A stretch of DNA of 47,185 nucleotides from Thalassobacillus devorans MSP14 (GCF_000496835.1 NZ_KI543236.1:1250776-1297960), one strand, 5' to 3'. Counted from the first letter of the stretch, positions 1 to 7,786 are shown. Notes: generated from the letters alone by a model not told the origin. Translations and numbers: made by a program.

Positions 1-73
1 ATAAAAATTCATCTGAAATGATATATAGCTTATAAGCAATCAGCCAACCGCTTGCCTGAGCTATCTATCACTA

Positions 74-847
74 TCAGGCTTCTGACTGGTTTGAAGCAGT
101 GTTCTTCCGTTTAGCAATAATTGCCGCGATAACAATTATCATGATCATCACGCCCCAAAATATTACTTTCCACCATAGACTGTGCGTGAATCCTTCGTGG
201 ATCAGTCCAAGTGTGACATTTTTATTCTCCAGAGTGTGGATTGCAAGCTTCACACCAACCCAGGCAACAATAATGAAAGCTGCTTTTTCAATTGTCGGAT
301 ACTTTTTCATATATTTTACCACGTAAGTTGCAGCTATTCGGATGAATGCCAAACCAATTGCCATACCGATGAAGACGACGGCGAATTTGGCTGCATCCAT
401 TCCGCCGAACTTTGGAAATGGTGTGTCAGGCAATGAAACGGCAATCGCAACGGCTGCCAGTATCGAGTCGATGGCGAAAGCAATATCGGTCAATTCAACT
501 TTCAGAATAACCTTCCATAAGCTCTGGTTTTCATTGATTTTATTATTCTCTTTACTATCGTCATCTTCTTTACTGTTTTTAATCATATGCTTTATGCCTA
601 AATAGATAAGGTATGCGGCACCAATAGCCTGTATCTGCCAGATATTCACAACAAATGAAATAGCAAAAAGTGCAGCGAAACGGAAGATATAGGCACCCAG
701 GATTCCATAAAAGAGCGCTTTTTTCCGTTTTTTTTCAGGCAGATCTTTAACTAAAACCCCCATCACAAGGGCATTATCGGCTGACAGCAGGCCTTCCAGA
801 CCGATGATGACAAGAATTGTCCAGCCGAATTCCAGCCATATCCCCAT
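74..847 (-). CDS. TerC family integral membrane protein (YceF/YkoY-like)
   Basis: This 257-residue polytopic membrane protein has the TerC fold. It carries two related acidic membrane motifs, LSADNALV at about residues 21-28 and DIAFAIDSILA at about residue 120, which are the family hallmark. About seven hydrophobic segments are visible, with a charged cytoplasmic loop (KNSKEDDDSKENN) near residue 90-105. TerC proteins of Bacillus are implicated in metal (manganese) export or in loading metal onto exported proteins. That role is family knowledge; the metal cannot be read from the sequence. The start is supported by GGAGG eight bases upstream of the ATG. The gene stands alone. I looked in the 285-nt upstream gap for a yybP-ykoY manganese riboswitch and did not see one. 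Confidence 0.9.
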   Translation of the reverse strand: MGIWLEFGWTILVIIGLEGLLSADNALVMGVLVKDLPEKKRKKALFYGILGAYIFRFAALFAISFVVNIWQIQAIGAAYLIYLGIKHMIKNSKEDDDSKENNKINENQSLWKVILKVELTDIAFAIDSILAAVAIAVSLPDTPFPKFGGMDAAKFAVVFIGMAIGLAFIRIAATYVVKYMKKYPTIEKAAFIIVAWVGVKLAIHTLENKNVTLGLIHEGFTHSLWWKVIFWGVMIMIIVIAAIIAKRKNTASNQSEA

Positions 848-1132
848 AATAATCGCCTCCTTGCGTATCGATATCTTCCCTTTTGTACCCTTTATCGGAA
901 ATGTATAAACAGAAAAGCACCAGTTCTTCCAGCCATTGTTATCTCGGTCATAATTTGGCTAGCATATGACTAAAAAAGCTTTCCAGTGGAAGTCCATCAG
1001 TACGCACCGAAAAAAGTCCTTCTAAAAAGAGAATTAATATGGTTTCTATCCATTTATACAAAAAGCAACTGCTGTCCGGAAGTTTTGCCCCATTAAAAAA
1101 GACCGGGATAGCTTCCCGGCCTCTAGAATACA
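848..1132. other. Intergenic gap between terC-like gene and S9 peptidase gene
   Basis: The gap is about 285 nt. It holds the terminator of the S9 peptidase gene (1095-1122) and the ribosome binding site of the terC-like gene. I see no convincing ORF and no recognisable riboswitch. Confidence 0.6.
1095..1122 (-). terminator. Rho-independent terminator of the S9 peptidase gene
   Basis: On the minus strand, CCGGGA and TCCCGG pair around a short AGCTA loop and are followed directly by TCTTTTTT. It starts about 11 nt past the TAA stop of the peptidase gene. Confidence 0.85.
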
Positions 1133-3118
1133 TTATAGCTTTTCTTCAAACCATCTCATCAGATGCTGCAACCGCTCCAGACGAAGCGAAGGTTTGCCTG
1201 TCCGTGATAAGTTGTGATCGGCATCTGGTATACGTACAAATTCCGTATCCTTCTCCTTACGCTTCAAAGCGATGAAAAGCTGCTCCGATTGTTCAATCGG
1301 ACAACGCAAATCATTTTCACTATGAATAAGCAATAACGGAGTTACCATATTATCCACATATGCCAATGGTGAATGCTTCCACAGTTTTTCGAAGTTATGA
1401 AGATCCGCTTGTATCTGCCACTCACTGAAATAATAACCAATGTCGCTGACCCCGTAAAAACTGATCCAATTGGAAATACAACGCTGTGTCACAGCCGCTT
1501 TGAAGCGATCCGTGTGACCCACGATCCAGTTGGTCATAAACCCTCCATAACTTCCGCCAGTCAATCCAAGCCGCTCCTCATCTATGAACTCATACGCCTC
1601 GAGTAAATAGTCGAGACCATTCATCACATCTACATAGTCGTTGCCGCCATAATCGCCCCGCACGGCATTAACGAATTCCTGATGATAGCCATGCGAACCA
1701 CGCGGGTTGACATAAGCTACAACATAGCCTTGAGCAGCAAGCAATTGCATTTCATGGAAGAACGTATTGCCATACATTGCATGAGGACCGCCATGGACCT
1801 GATATATCAATGGATATTTTTCACCTTCAACGAAATCGACCGGTTTCATCATCCATCCGTGGACATCCCAGCTCTCTACACTTCTGAATATAAATTCCTC
1901 CGGTTCGGAAAGTTTTGTACTACGAAGCCATTCTCCATTAAAATCCGTCACTTTTCTACTTGCCTGCTGGCCCACATCAAATAAATAAAGTTCCCCTGGG
2001 TTCGTCGTAGTGGAAACCACCGCAGCTACTTCTCCTGTTTTCCCATTTACATCAAATCCATAGACATGATGCTTTTCATTCCAAACCCGCTTCAGCTTCC
2101 CCCACGTATTCCCTTTGTATAACACTACATTTCCATATTCACTGACAGGAAAATAGAAGGATTCATCATCCAGCCAGACGATACCTGGAATCTGTGCCCC
2201 CTGCTGTATATCCCCTGCGGTAAAGTCACCTACAGGAAGGTCCAATTGACTGGTCACATTAGTTGTTTCTCCACTCTCCCGATCAAGAATATATAAATCA
2301 GGATGAGAGGCATTCTTATAAACCAGGCCATGGAAGATGAAGGCAAGTTTGCTGCCATCCGGAGACCACTTTGCATCAGAAATATAACCCTTCTCTGTCT
2401 CAACCGTTGTACGCTCCTTACCTTCCACATCATATAAAAACAAATCGGCACTGAATGAGAAATCTTTGTTCTCCGCTTCATCTCCGGAAAAAACCAGTGT
2501 CTTGCCGTCTGGTGACCAGGTTAGCAATCCATAGCTATGTCCGTTCTCTGTCAACTGTGTCATTTCTCCACTGGTTATATCAACGATACCGATTTGCTGC
2601 TCCTGGTCTTCAACAAACCCCACACCATCCGCTTTATATTTCATCTTTGTAATTACTCTTACTTTTTCTTTCTTATCATCCCCTTTGTCTTCCTTCTTTT
2701 GTTCATCAAAAGATTCCTCTGTACTCAAAGAAGCCTGAAATGCAATCCGCTTACCATCCGGAGACCACTCAAAATCACTGACACCGTTCGGACAAGTGGT
2801 AATTTGCTTTGCTTCTCCTCCATATAAAGAAAGCACGTAAAGCTGGCTTTTTTCCTCCCTGGTAGATAAAAACGCCACCAGTTTACCATCAGGGGACCAT
2901 TTCGGCTGATAGTTTTTATCTTCTCCATAAGTCCATTGGTTAATCTCTGCTGTCGTTTTATCAAAATGATACAAATTAGATATGTATTTATCTTCCTCTT
3001 TATTGATATGGGTTTTTACGAATACAACCCCTTTCCCGTCGGGCGACCATTTAGGATTGGTGACCGATTGAATGTTGAAAATATCATCTTTGGTGACAGG
3101 TCTTTTATCTTCAGACAT
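1133..3118 (-). CDS. S9 family prolyl oligopeptidase / acylaminoacyl-peptidase (YuxL-like)
   Basis: This 661-residue cytoplasmic serine peptidase has an N-terminal seven-bladed beta-propeller with repeated WSPDGK motifs (about residues 20-400) and a C-terminal alpha/beta hydrolase domain. The catalytic triad is readable: Ser523 in GGSYGG, Asp603 in ENDLRC and His635 in DADHNLS. Members of this family remove acylated or short N-terminal peptides; the propeller restricts access to small peptides. The length matches B. subtilis YuxL. The start is fixed by AAAGGAGG just upstream of the ATG at 3118, and there is no signal peptide. It is monocistronic, with its own terminator downstream. The exact substrate cannot be deduced. 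Confidence 0.92.
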   Translation of the reverse strand: MSEDKRPVTKDDIFNIQSVTNPKWSPDGKGVVFVKTHINKEEDKYISNLYHFDKTTAEINQWTYGEDKNYQPKWSPDGKLVAFLSTREEKSQLYVLSLYGGEAKQITTCPNGVSDFEWSPDGKRIAFQASLSTEESFDEQKKEDKGDDKKEKVRVITKMKYKADGVGFVEDQEQQIGIVDITSGEMTQLTENGHSYGLLTWSPDGKTLVFSGDEAENKDFSFSADLFLYDVEGKERTTVETEKGYISDAKWSPDGSKLAFIFHGLVYKNASHPDLYILDRESGETTNVTSQLDLPVGDFTAGDIQQGAQIPGIVWLDDESFYFPVSEYGNVVLYKGNTWGKLKRVWNEKHHVYGFDVNGKTGEVAAVVSTTTNPGELYLFDVGQQASRKVTDFNGEWLRSTKLSEPEEFIFRSVESWDVHGWMMKPVDFVEGEKYPLIYQVHGGPHAMYGNTFFHEMQLLAAQGYVVAYVNPRGSHGYHQEFVNAVRGDYGGNDYVDVMNGLDYLLEAYEFIDEERLGLTGGSYGGFMTNWIVGHTDRFKAAVTQRCISNWISFYGVSDIGYYFSEWQIQADLHNFEKLWKHSPLAYVDNMVTPLLLIHSENDLRCPIEQSEQLFIALKRKEKDTEFVRIPDADHNLSRTGKPSLRLERLQHLMRWFEEKL

Positions 3119-3247
3119 AGTACTCCTCCTTTAGACATCGTGTTTAATTTCTATATTTGGAATTATTCTTCCTTCTTATTATTACAATTTATTTCGTTTT
3201 ATTGGCATATTCGTGGTTTTCTTTCATATTATTACAATCTTCGACAA

Positions 3248-3287
3248 TAAAAAACCCCGTGGTTGTTAGTAAAACAATACCACGGGG
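3248..3287 (-). terminator. Terminator of the selenoprotein/ArsA operon
   Basis: On the minus strand a perfect 9-bp stem (CCCCGTGGT with ACCACGGGG) is followed by seven T residues. It lies just past the stop codon of the YogA-like gene and ends the four-gene operon that begins at 5926. Confidence 0.9.
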
Positions 3288-3295
3288 AAAAAGGG

Positions 3296-4291
3296 TTATC
3301 CTTCTACTGTGAAACCAATCTTTCCAAAGTTTTTGGTATCTCTTAGATACTCGAATGCTTCCTTATATTGAGAAAGCTTGAATACACGATCAAGCTCAGG
3401 TTTAATATCATTGGCAGTGATGAATTCCAGCATTTCCTTGAATTCTTCCGCGCTGCCCATGGTAGAGCCGAGCAGGTTGTACTGCCCATAGAAGAATTTG
3501 CGGATATCGATTTCCACCTCATCTTCGGTAGTGGCACCAAAGGTAACGATCGTACCACCCTTACGGACGACACCAAGAGATTTATTGAAGGTAGCCCGAC
3601 CGATGCTTTCAACTACAAGATCAATTTGTTCATCCTGTAATTCATTGTTCCAATCAGACTGGGTGTTGATTGCACGATCTGCTCCCAGCTTCTTGGCTGC
3701 TTCTAATTTTTCTTCGCTTCTTGAAGTCACGATGACACGTGCTCCCAGAGCTTTAGCGAATTTCAAGGCAAAAGTAAGTACTCCGCTCCCGATACCTGGA
3801 AGCAGTACGGTATCTCCCTTTTTCACTTTTCCCCTTGTGAAAATTACACGATAGGCAGTCAGCGCAGCAAGTGGTAAAACACCTGCTTCTTCCCAGGATA
3901 AATGTGCCGGTTTAGCTTCTACATGGTCGCCTGGTACAACCACATATTCACCAAAAGTTCCATGATCCGGAAATCCCATGATTTCAAATCCTTGCGGCGG
4001 TGCATCGCTGTTTTCTTTCCAGCCTAACCCGGGATTGATAACAACTTCATCGCCCGTTTTGACATTGGTCACACCAGCTCCAACTTCCGTTATCACTCCA
4101 GCACCGTCAGAGCCTAACACCAGTGCCGGCTGATCCGGCTTATGGCGGGAAGTTACAGCAATATCCCTGCGGTTCATGCCAGCTGCTTTCAGCTTTACTT
4201 TTACATTGCCAGGAGTGGTCTCCAGTTCATAAATATCGCGATAGGATAAACCATTCAGACCCTCTTTTCCTTCATGTACGATCGCTTTCAT
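3296..4291 (-). CDS. Zinc-independent medium-chain dehydrogenase/reductase (YogA-like)
   Basis: This 331-residue member of the medium-chain dehydrogenase/reductase superfamily has an N-terminal GroES-like domain with a GSDGAGVITEVGAGV motif near residue 60. Its Rossmann domain has the nucleotide-binding turn LLPGIGSGVLTFALKFAKALGA near residues 163-184 and an SRSEEKL stretch that suggests NADP(H) preference. It contains no cysteine at all, so neither catalytic nor structural zinc of classical alcohol dehydrogenases can be bound; a quinone oxidoreductase or enoyl reductase-type activity is more likely. It resembles B. subtilis YogA. Its ATG overlaps the stop of the ArsA-type gene (ATGA), so it is translationally coupled and is the last gene of the operon. 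A role as the operon's reductase is inference. Confidence 0.85.
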   Translation of the reverse strand: MKAIVHEGKEGLNGLSYRDIYELETTPGNVKVKLKAAGMNRRDIAVTSRHKPDQPALVLGSDGAGVITEVGAGVTNVKTGDEVVINPGLGWKENSDAPPQGFEIMGFPDHGTFGEYVVVPGDHVEAKPAHLSWEEAGVLPLAALTAYRVIFTRGKVKKGDTVLLPGIGSGVLTFALKFAKALGARVIVTSRSEEKLEAAKKLGADRAINTQSDWNNELQDEQIDLVVESIGRATFNKSLGVVRKGGTIVTFGATTEDEVEIDIRKFFYGQYNLLGSTMGSAEEFKEMLEFITANDIKPELDRVFKLSQYKEAFEYLRDTKNFGKIGFTVEG

Positions 4292-5244
4292 ATTTCCGAT
4301 TCCTCCTTGAGATTTTGTTGTATATAGTCTGCGAATACCTGTAGTTTTTCCATATCCGAAACGTCCTCTTCAAATAAAGGCACTTTAATCAGTTTCTGCT
4401 TTGGAAAAGTCTTTTCGATTTGTTGAAGATAATTACTTTCCTGTTTTCTCCGCTTGGCTAAAAATGTACCATCAGCATGTTCAGGCAGTACCTTATTGAC
4501 TACAAGTGTCCTGACATGCAGGTGATATTTATCCAACTGCCTGATAGCCTGTTCGGTTTCCAGAATCGGAAGCCGTTCCGGATTCAGGACAAACAGGAAC
4601 CCTGTTTGGCTGCCGTCCAAAATGATTTCCCGAACGGCAGCGAATTTATTCTTCCTTTTCTGTAAAATTTCATAGATTGGGTCTTCAACCGGCTCGCCGT
4701 CATTCAACAACTGTGTATAATTATCGTTGATTTTCTGTCTCCGTTCCAGCATGCCGTCAATCCAGACACTCATTAATTCAGGTAGTGTCAAGAGACGAAT
4801 CGTATGTCCGGTAGGTGCTGTATCGAAAATGATTTTGTCAAAATCACCTGATTCCTCAAGAATGATAGAAATCAGCCGGTCAAATAAAGCAGCTTCATCC
4901 GCACCGGGAGAAGCACTGGCCATATCGATTTGACGGTGGACTTCTTCTACCATTCTCGATTTGACAATCCCCTGTAAGTTATCCTTCACCCCTTCGATAT
5001 AACGTTTCGACTCCCGTTCCGGATCAACTTCGATCCCCCAGAGATTTTCACCAAGTTTCGTTTTTTCGTGTTTCACTTTTTTATGGAAGATATCCCCTAA
5101 GTTGTGAGCAGGGTCAGTGGAGACAATCAATGTGCTATGTCCCGAGTCAGCCAGCGCAAGGGCAAAAGCCGCAGAGGTCGTTGACTTACCCACCCCTCCT
5201 TTCCCGCCCACAAACAGAATTTTTTTATCATGTAGATTACTCAT
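4288..5244 (-). CDS. ArsA/Get3-type ATPase, single nucleotide-binding domain, cysteine-free
   Basis: This 318-residue soluble P-loop ATPase belongs to the ArsA/Get3 (SIMIBI) group. The deviant Walker A, GGKGGVGKST, is at residues 13-22; a switch I STDPAHN motif is near residue 43 and switch II DTAPTGHT is near residue 140. A PGADEA motif near residue 113 corresponds to the Get3/ArsA PGxDE motif. It has one ATPase domain, unlike the tandem ArsA of E. coli plasmid R773. It has no cysteine, so it lacks the thiolates that bind arsenite in classical ArsA. The soft-metal or thiol chemistry must then lie in its partners: the upstream Sec-Cys candidate and the small protein ending in Cys-Cys. It sits 26 nt after the cory-CC-star-like gene and overlaps the oxidoreductase gene by ATGA. 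Confidence 0.9.
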   Translation of the reverse strand: MSNLHDKKILFVGGKGGVGKSTTSAAFALALADSGHSTLIVSTDPAHNLGDIFHKKVKHEKTKLGENLWGIEVDPERESKRYIEGVKDNLQGIVKSRMVEEVHRQIDMASASPGADEAALFDRLISIILEESGDFDKIIFDTAPTGHTIRLLTLPELMSVWIDGMLERRQKINDNYTQLLNDGEPVEDPIYEILQKRKNKFAAVREIILDGSQTGFLFVLNPERLPILETEQAIRQLDKYHLHVRTLVVNKVLPEHADGTFLAKRRKQESNYLQQIEKTFPKQKLIKVPLFEEDVSDMEKLQVFADYIQQNLKEESEI

Positions 5245-5270
5245 TAGCCAAAAACCCCTTCACTCCATAT

Positions 5271-5537
5271 TTAACAGCAGCGAATTCCGTCCAAAGGAGA
5301 TTTTTCCATCCCCATCCTAAGGTGCCAGTCATGAAACTTTTCTATAATATAAGGATAAAGCTCCAGTGTATAATAAAAGGCAGGATTCGGTATGCCCAGC
5401 ATATCTGAATAGACCAGTAATAAAAATAAGTCATCTTCGTCACGCAGTTCCCTGGCTACTTCATTTTTGTGCGGTAGACTTAAAACTTCATCATAAAGTT
5501 CGAAGAGACGTTTCAGCGAAAACTTTTTATCCGTCAT
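5271..5537 (-). CDS. Small protein ending in Cys-Cys-stop (cory-CC-star type)
   Basis: This 88-residue, probably soluble, mostly helical protein has only two cysteines, and they are its last two residues (DGIRCC then TAA). I recall that NCBI annotation uses the name cory-CC-star protein for small ArsA-associated proteins with this tail; I have not checked this against a database. The central segment has the motif YSDMLGIPNP followed by an aromatic FYYTLELYPY stretch. The ribosome binding site TAGGAGGC overlaps the TAG stop of the upstream selenoprotein candidate, so the two are translationally coupled. The terminal vicinal thiols suggest a metal- or metalloid-binding or redox tail that could hand cargo to the ATPase. 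The stop is TAA, so the tail itself is not a recoding site. Confidence 0.75.
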   Translation of the reverse strand: MTDKKFSLKRLFELYDEVLSLPHKNEVARELRDEDDLFLLLVYSDMLGIPNPAFYYTLELYPYIIEKFHDWHLRMGMEKSPLDGIRCC

Positions 5538-5548
5538 ATTGCCGCCTC

Positions 5549-5926
5549 CTAGGTATATAGTATTTCTTTAATCAGTTTATCATAATTGTTAAAATCCTTA
5601 AGGTATCGGCCATTGATGAATACGGCATTGAATTTGATATGAAGGAAAAAATGGGTGAAGCCCTCCCAGGAGGTGATATTGCCTGCTTTTATATGTTTGA
5701 TGAAATAAGCAGCTATCGAAAGCAGGTTTCTTGGATCTAAAAAACTGATATCTACTTTATCTCCATAATCTATCAAGGTCTGGCGATAGATTTCCCCCAT
5801 ATCTTTCCGATCCTTATCATGATGTTTGAATTCTTCAGACATGGTGATGAGCCCGTCATCACTTATTCCACCACATCATCCCATCCCGATTTCTTTTTCA
5901 GCCCGGATAATTATAATATCAACCAT
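5549..5926 (-). CDS. Candidate selenoprotein (in-frame UGA, Sec17-Cys18), ArsD/thioredoxin-like small protein
   Basis: A conventional gene call gives a 97-residue protein from an ATG at 5842, but that ATG has no ribosome binding site. The same frame is open upstream, except for one TGA at 5878-5876, to an ATG at 5926 preceded at 8 nt by AAAGGAGG. Reading the TGA as selenocysteine gives 125 residues: a hydrophobic strand (VDIIIIRAE), then Gly-Met-Gly-Sec-Cys-Gly-Gly, a charged helix, a second strand (DISFLDPRN), and a C-terminal NAVFINGRYL strand. This order resembles ArsD-type thioredoxin folds, where a Cys-Cys pair follows strand 1. Cys18 is its only cysteine. A SECIS-like hairpin starts 13 nt after the TGA. 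It is the first gene of the operon with the CC-tail protein, the ArsA-type ATPase and the oxidoreductase. The alternative is a nonsense mutation or sequencing error at a Cys codon. Coding is likely; Sec insertion is a hypothesis. Confidence 0.65.
5844..5862 (-). promoter_or_regulatory. SECIS-like hairpin downstream of the in-frame UGA
   Basis: On the minus strand GTGATGA and TCATCAC form a perfect 7-bp stem around the 5-nt loop CGGGC. The stem begins 13 nt, and the loop 20 nt, after the TGA at 5878-5876. Bacterial SECIS elements usually place an apical loop about 16-37 nt after the UGA, with a G among its first two loop bases; here G is the second. Function is inferred from geometry only. Confidence 0.6.
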
Positions 5927-5948
5927 TCCCTGCACCTCCTTTGAAAGA

Positions 5949-5980
5949 GAAAAGCCGCACTATTTACAGCGCGGCTTTTC
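5949..5980 (-). terminator. Hairpin after cstA, weak terminator
   Basis: AAAAGCCGC and GCGGCTTTT pair around a 12-nt loop, followed on the minus strand by TCTCTTTC rather than a pure T run. It fills most of the 60 nt between the cstA stop and the start of the selenoprotein candidate, so partial read-through into that operon is possible. Confidence 0.7.
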
Positions 5981-5986
5981 GGTTTA

Positions 5987-7726
5987 CTAAGCACTTCTCT
6001 CGATACTATCATTTTTATTCATGGCTATTGCAGAGAAAGCGGTGATCAGAATCCAGAAGGTGAATATGAGGATGATCGCACCAAAGCTGAATAACATCCA
6101 GTCACTGGTTTCTGTCCATGGCGCCCATTGTGTAAACACCTGGGAGATCATCGCCCATAAAGTCATAAACATGACGAAAGCCATTGGAATGATCGTCGGA
6201 AGATAGTTCCTGCCATTACGCTTCAGCCAGATGGAAACCAGCAATAAACTGATTCCTGCAAGTAACTGGTTCGAAGTACCGAATAATGGCCATAACAGAT
6301 AACCCCCGGAACCGAACCCTTTTGGCCCTTGTGGAATCAATGTCAGTGCTGCACTGGATACTACAGCAATAGTTGTAGCCACATGCGTTTTTGTAATAGG
6401 CTTGACATTATATTCCATACCAAGTTCAGCAATAATATAACGCATCAATCGTACAGAAGAGTCAAGTGTTGTCGCAGCGAAGCTGACAACGATAACAGAT
6501 ACGATAGTAGCAGCAACTGAAGCCGGAATCCCTAATCCTGTTGCCAACTGGGCAGCACCCTGGATAAAGACTCCCAGTCCTGCACCGCTCGCTGCAGTGA
6601 AACCACTATACGTAGCTGTGAATTCTCCTGCTGTCGGGAAAAATGTAACGACAGCGATAATAGCAATCAAAGCCAGCGCACCTTCACCGACAGAACCTAA
6701 ATATCCTACGAAACGGGCATCCGTTTCTTTATTCAACTGTTTAGATGATGTACCGGAGGAAACTAACCCGTGGAACCCTGAAATTGCACCACATGCAATC
6801 GTGATGAACAGTAACGGGAACCAGGATACATCATTGGCCTGAGGGTTCGTAACCGGTGCAGTGATTTCCGGATTGGTAAATAATAATCCTAAATAAAGAA
6901 TGCCTAAACCGACGATCAACTGATGAGAGTTGATATAATCACGTGGTTGAAGCAGCTTCCATACTGGCAGGGTCGATGCGATGTAGACGTATACCATCAA
7001 CACGATGATCCAAACCAAAAATGCTGCAGAAGTGGCACTCATGCCAAATAAAGCTGTGGCACCTTCTCCTCCGAAATATTTCACCAGGTCGATCTGTAAT
7101 GCCGGAACGTAACTGGAAACGATTGCCGCCAGATACATGACTCCTAAAGCTACTATGGAAGGCAGAAGCATGCTTTTTTTCCTTTTGTATACACTGTAGC
7201 CGATCCAGATAGCTAAAGGAATCTGGATGAACACAGATAACACACTTGCCGGGAAGGAAATGAATAAGTTCGCAATAACCCATGCAAATACCGCATTAAC
7301 CATAAGAACTAACAACAGGATGATGAATAAGAACAACACTTTCGCCCTCTGGCCGATAAGCTTGCTGGCTAATGTACCTACGGACTGCCCTTTATTTCTG
7401 ACCGATAACACTAACGTTCCAAAGTCATGGACACCGGCAGCAAAAACAGTACCAAGAAGCACCCATAATATTGCCGGGAGCCAGCCCCAGTAAACGGCAA
7501 TAGCCGGACCGACAATCGGTGCAGCTCCGGCGACGGATGTAAAGTGATGCCCCCATAAAACGAATTTGTTGGTCGGTACGAAATCTACGCCATCTTTATA
7601 CTGATGGGCAGGTGTTGTGTAATTCGGATCCAACCGGTAAATCTTTTCGGCGATGAACTTGGAATAATATCTATATCCGAGAAAGAAAACAAGACCGCCG
7701 ATAAGCGCTAACCAAATACCACTCAT
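5987..7726 (-). CDS. cstA: Carbon starvation protein CstA (peptide/pyruvate transporter family)
   Basis: This 579-residue polytopic membrane protein has about 15 or more hydrophobic segments. Family motifs include the N-terminal RYYSKFIAEKIYRLD and the conserved stretch GHHFTSVAGAAPIVGPAIAV near residue 60. CstA proteins take up peptides or pyruvate when carbon is short. I placed the start at 7726 (MSGIWLAL) because GGAGGAGGGG lies immediately upstream; the frame is open 11 codons further, but no ribosome binding site is there. A sigma-A promoter (7787-7816) and a near-consensus CcpA operator (7764-7777) precede it, in keeping with catabolite repression of cstA in B. subtilis. A hairpin ends the gene at 5949-5980. 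Confidence 0.93.
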   Translation of the reverse strand: MSGIWLALIGGLVFFLGYRYYSKFIAEKIYRLDPNYTTPAHQYKDGVDFVPTNKFVLWGHHFTSVAGAAPIVGPAIAVYWGWLPAILWVLLGTVFAAGVHDFGTLVLSVRNKGQSVGTLASKLIGQRAKVLFLFIILLLVLMVNAVFAWVIANLFISFPASVLSVFIQIPLAIWIGYSVYKRKKSMLLPSIVALGVMYLAAIVSSYVPALQIDLVKYFGGEGATALFGMSATSAAFLVWIIVLMVYVYIASTLPVWKLLQPRDYINSHQLIVGLGILYLGLLFTNPEITAPVTNPQANDVSWFPLLFITIACGAISGFHGLVSSGTSSKQLNKETDARFVGYLGSVGEGALALIAIIAVVTFFPTAGEFTATYSGFTAASGAGLGVFIQGAAQLATGLGIPASVAATIVSVIVVSFAATTLDSSVRLMRYIIAELGMEYNVKPITKTHVATTIAVVSSAALTLIPQGPKGFGSGGYLLWPLFGTSNQLLAGISLLLVSIWLKRNGRNYLPTIIPMAFVMFMTLWAMISQVFTQWAPWTETSDWMLFSFGAIILIFTFWILITAFSAIAMNKNDSIERSA

Positions 7727-7751
7727 ATAACCCCTCCTCCATTTTCGTACA

Positions 7752-7776
7752 GTAAGCAATCTGTGTATTCGCTTAC
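7752..7776 (-). promoter_or_regulatory. Inverted repeat in the cstA 5' leader
   Basis: GTAAGC and GCTTAC form a 6-bp inverted repeat separated by 13 nt, just upstream of the cstA ribosome binding site. One arm overlaps the cre-like site. It could be a leader hairpin or part of an extended operator. Confidence 0.4.
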
Positions 7777-7777
7777 A
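7764..7777 (-). promoter_or_regulatory. CcpA catabolite-responsive element (cre-like) in the cstA leader
   Basis: The minus strand reads TGTAAGCGAATACA, which matches the cre consensus TGWNANCGNTNWCA at all fixed positions but one (A instead of T at position 10). It lies just downstream of the predicted -10 element, a position where bound CcpA blocks transcription. Confidence 0.65.
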
Positions 7778-7786
7778 TGCAATCTA

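Noticed and set aside
848-947. yybP-ykoY manganese riboswitch upstream of the terC-like gene
   Set aside because: Manganese riboswitches often precede terC-like genes, but I could not find the conserved loop sequences or a terminator in the leader.
5271-5273. The CC-tail protein's stop codon as a second recoding site
   Set aside because: The stop is TAA, which is not read as selenocysteine, and no conserved continuation follows.
5549-5842. A 97-residue gene starting at ATG 5842 as the true start
   Set aside because: No ribosome binding site precedes it; the bases before it form the 7-bp hairpin. The same frame reaches a strong SD/ATG at 5926 with only one TGA between.
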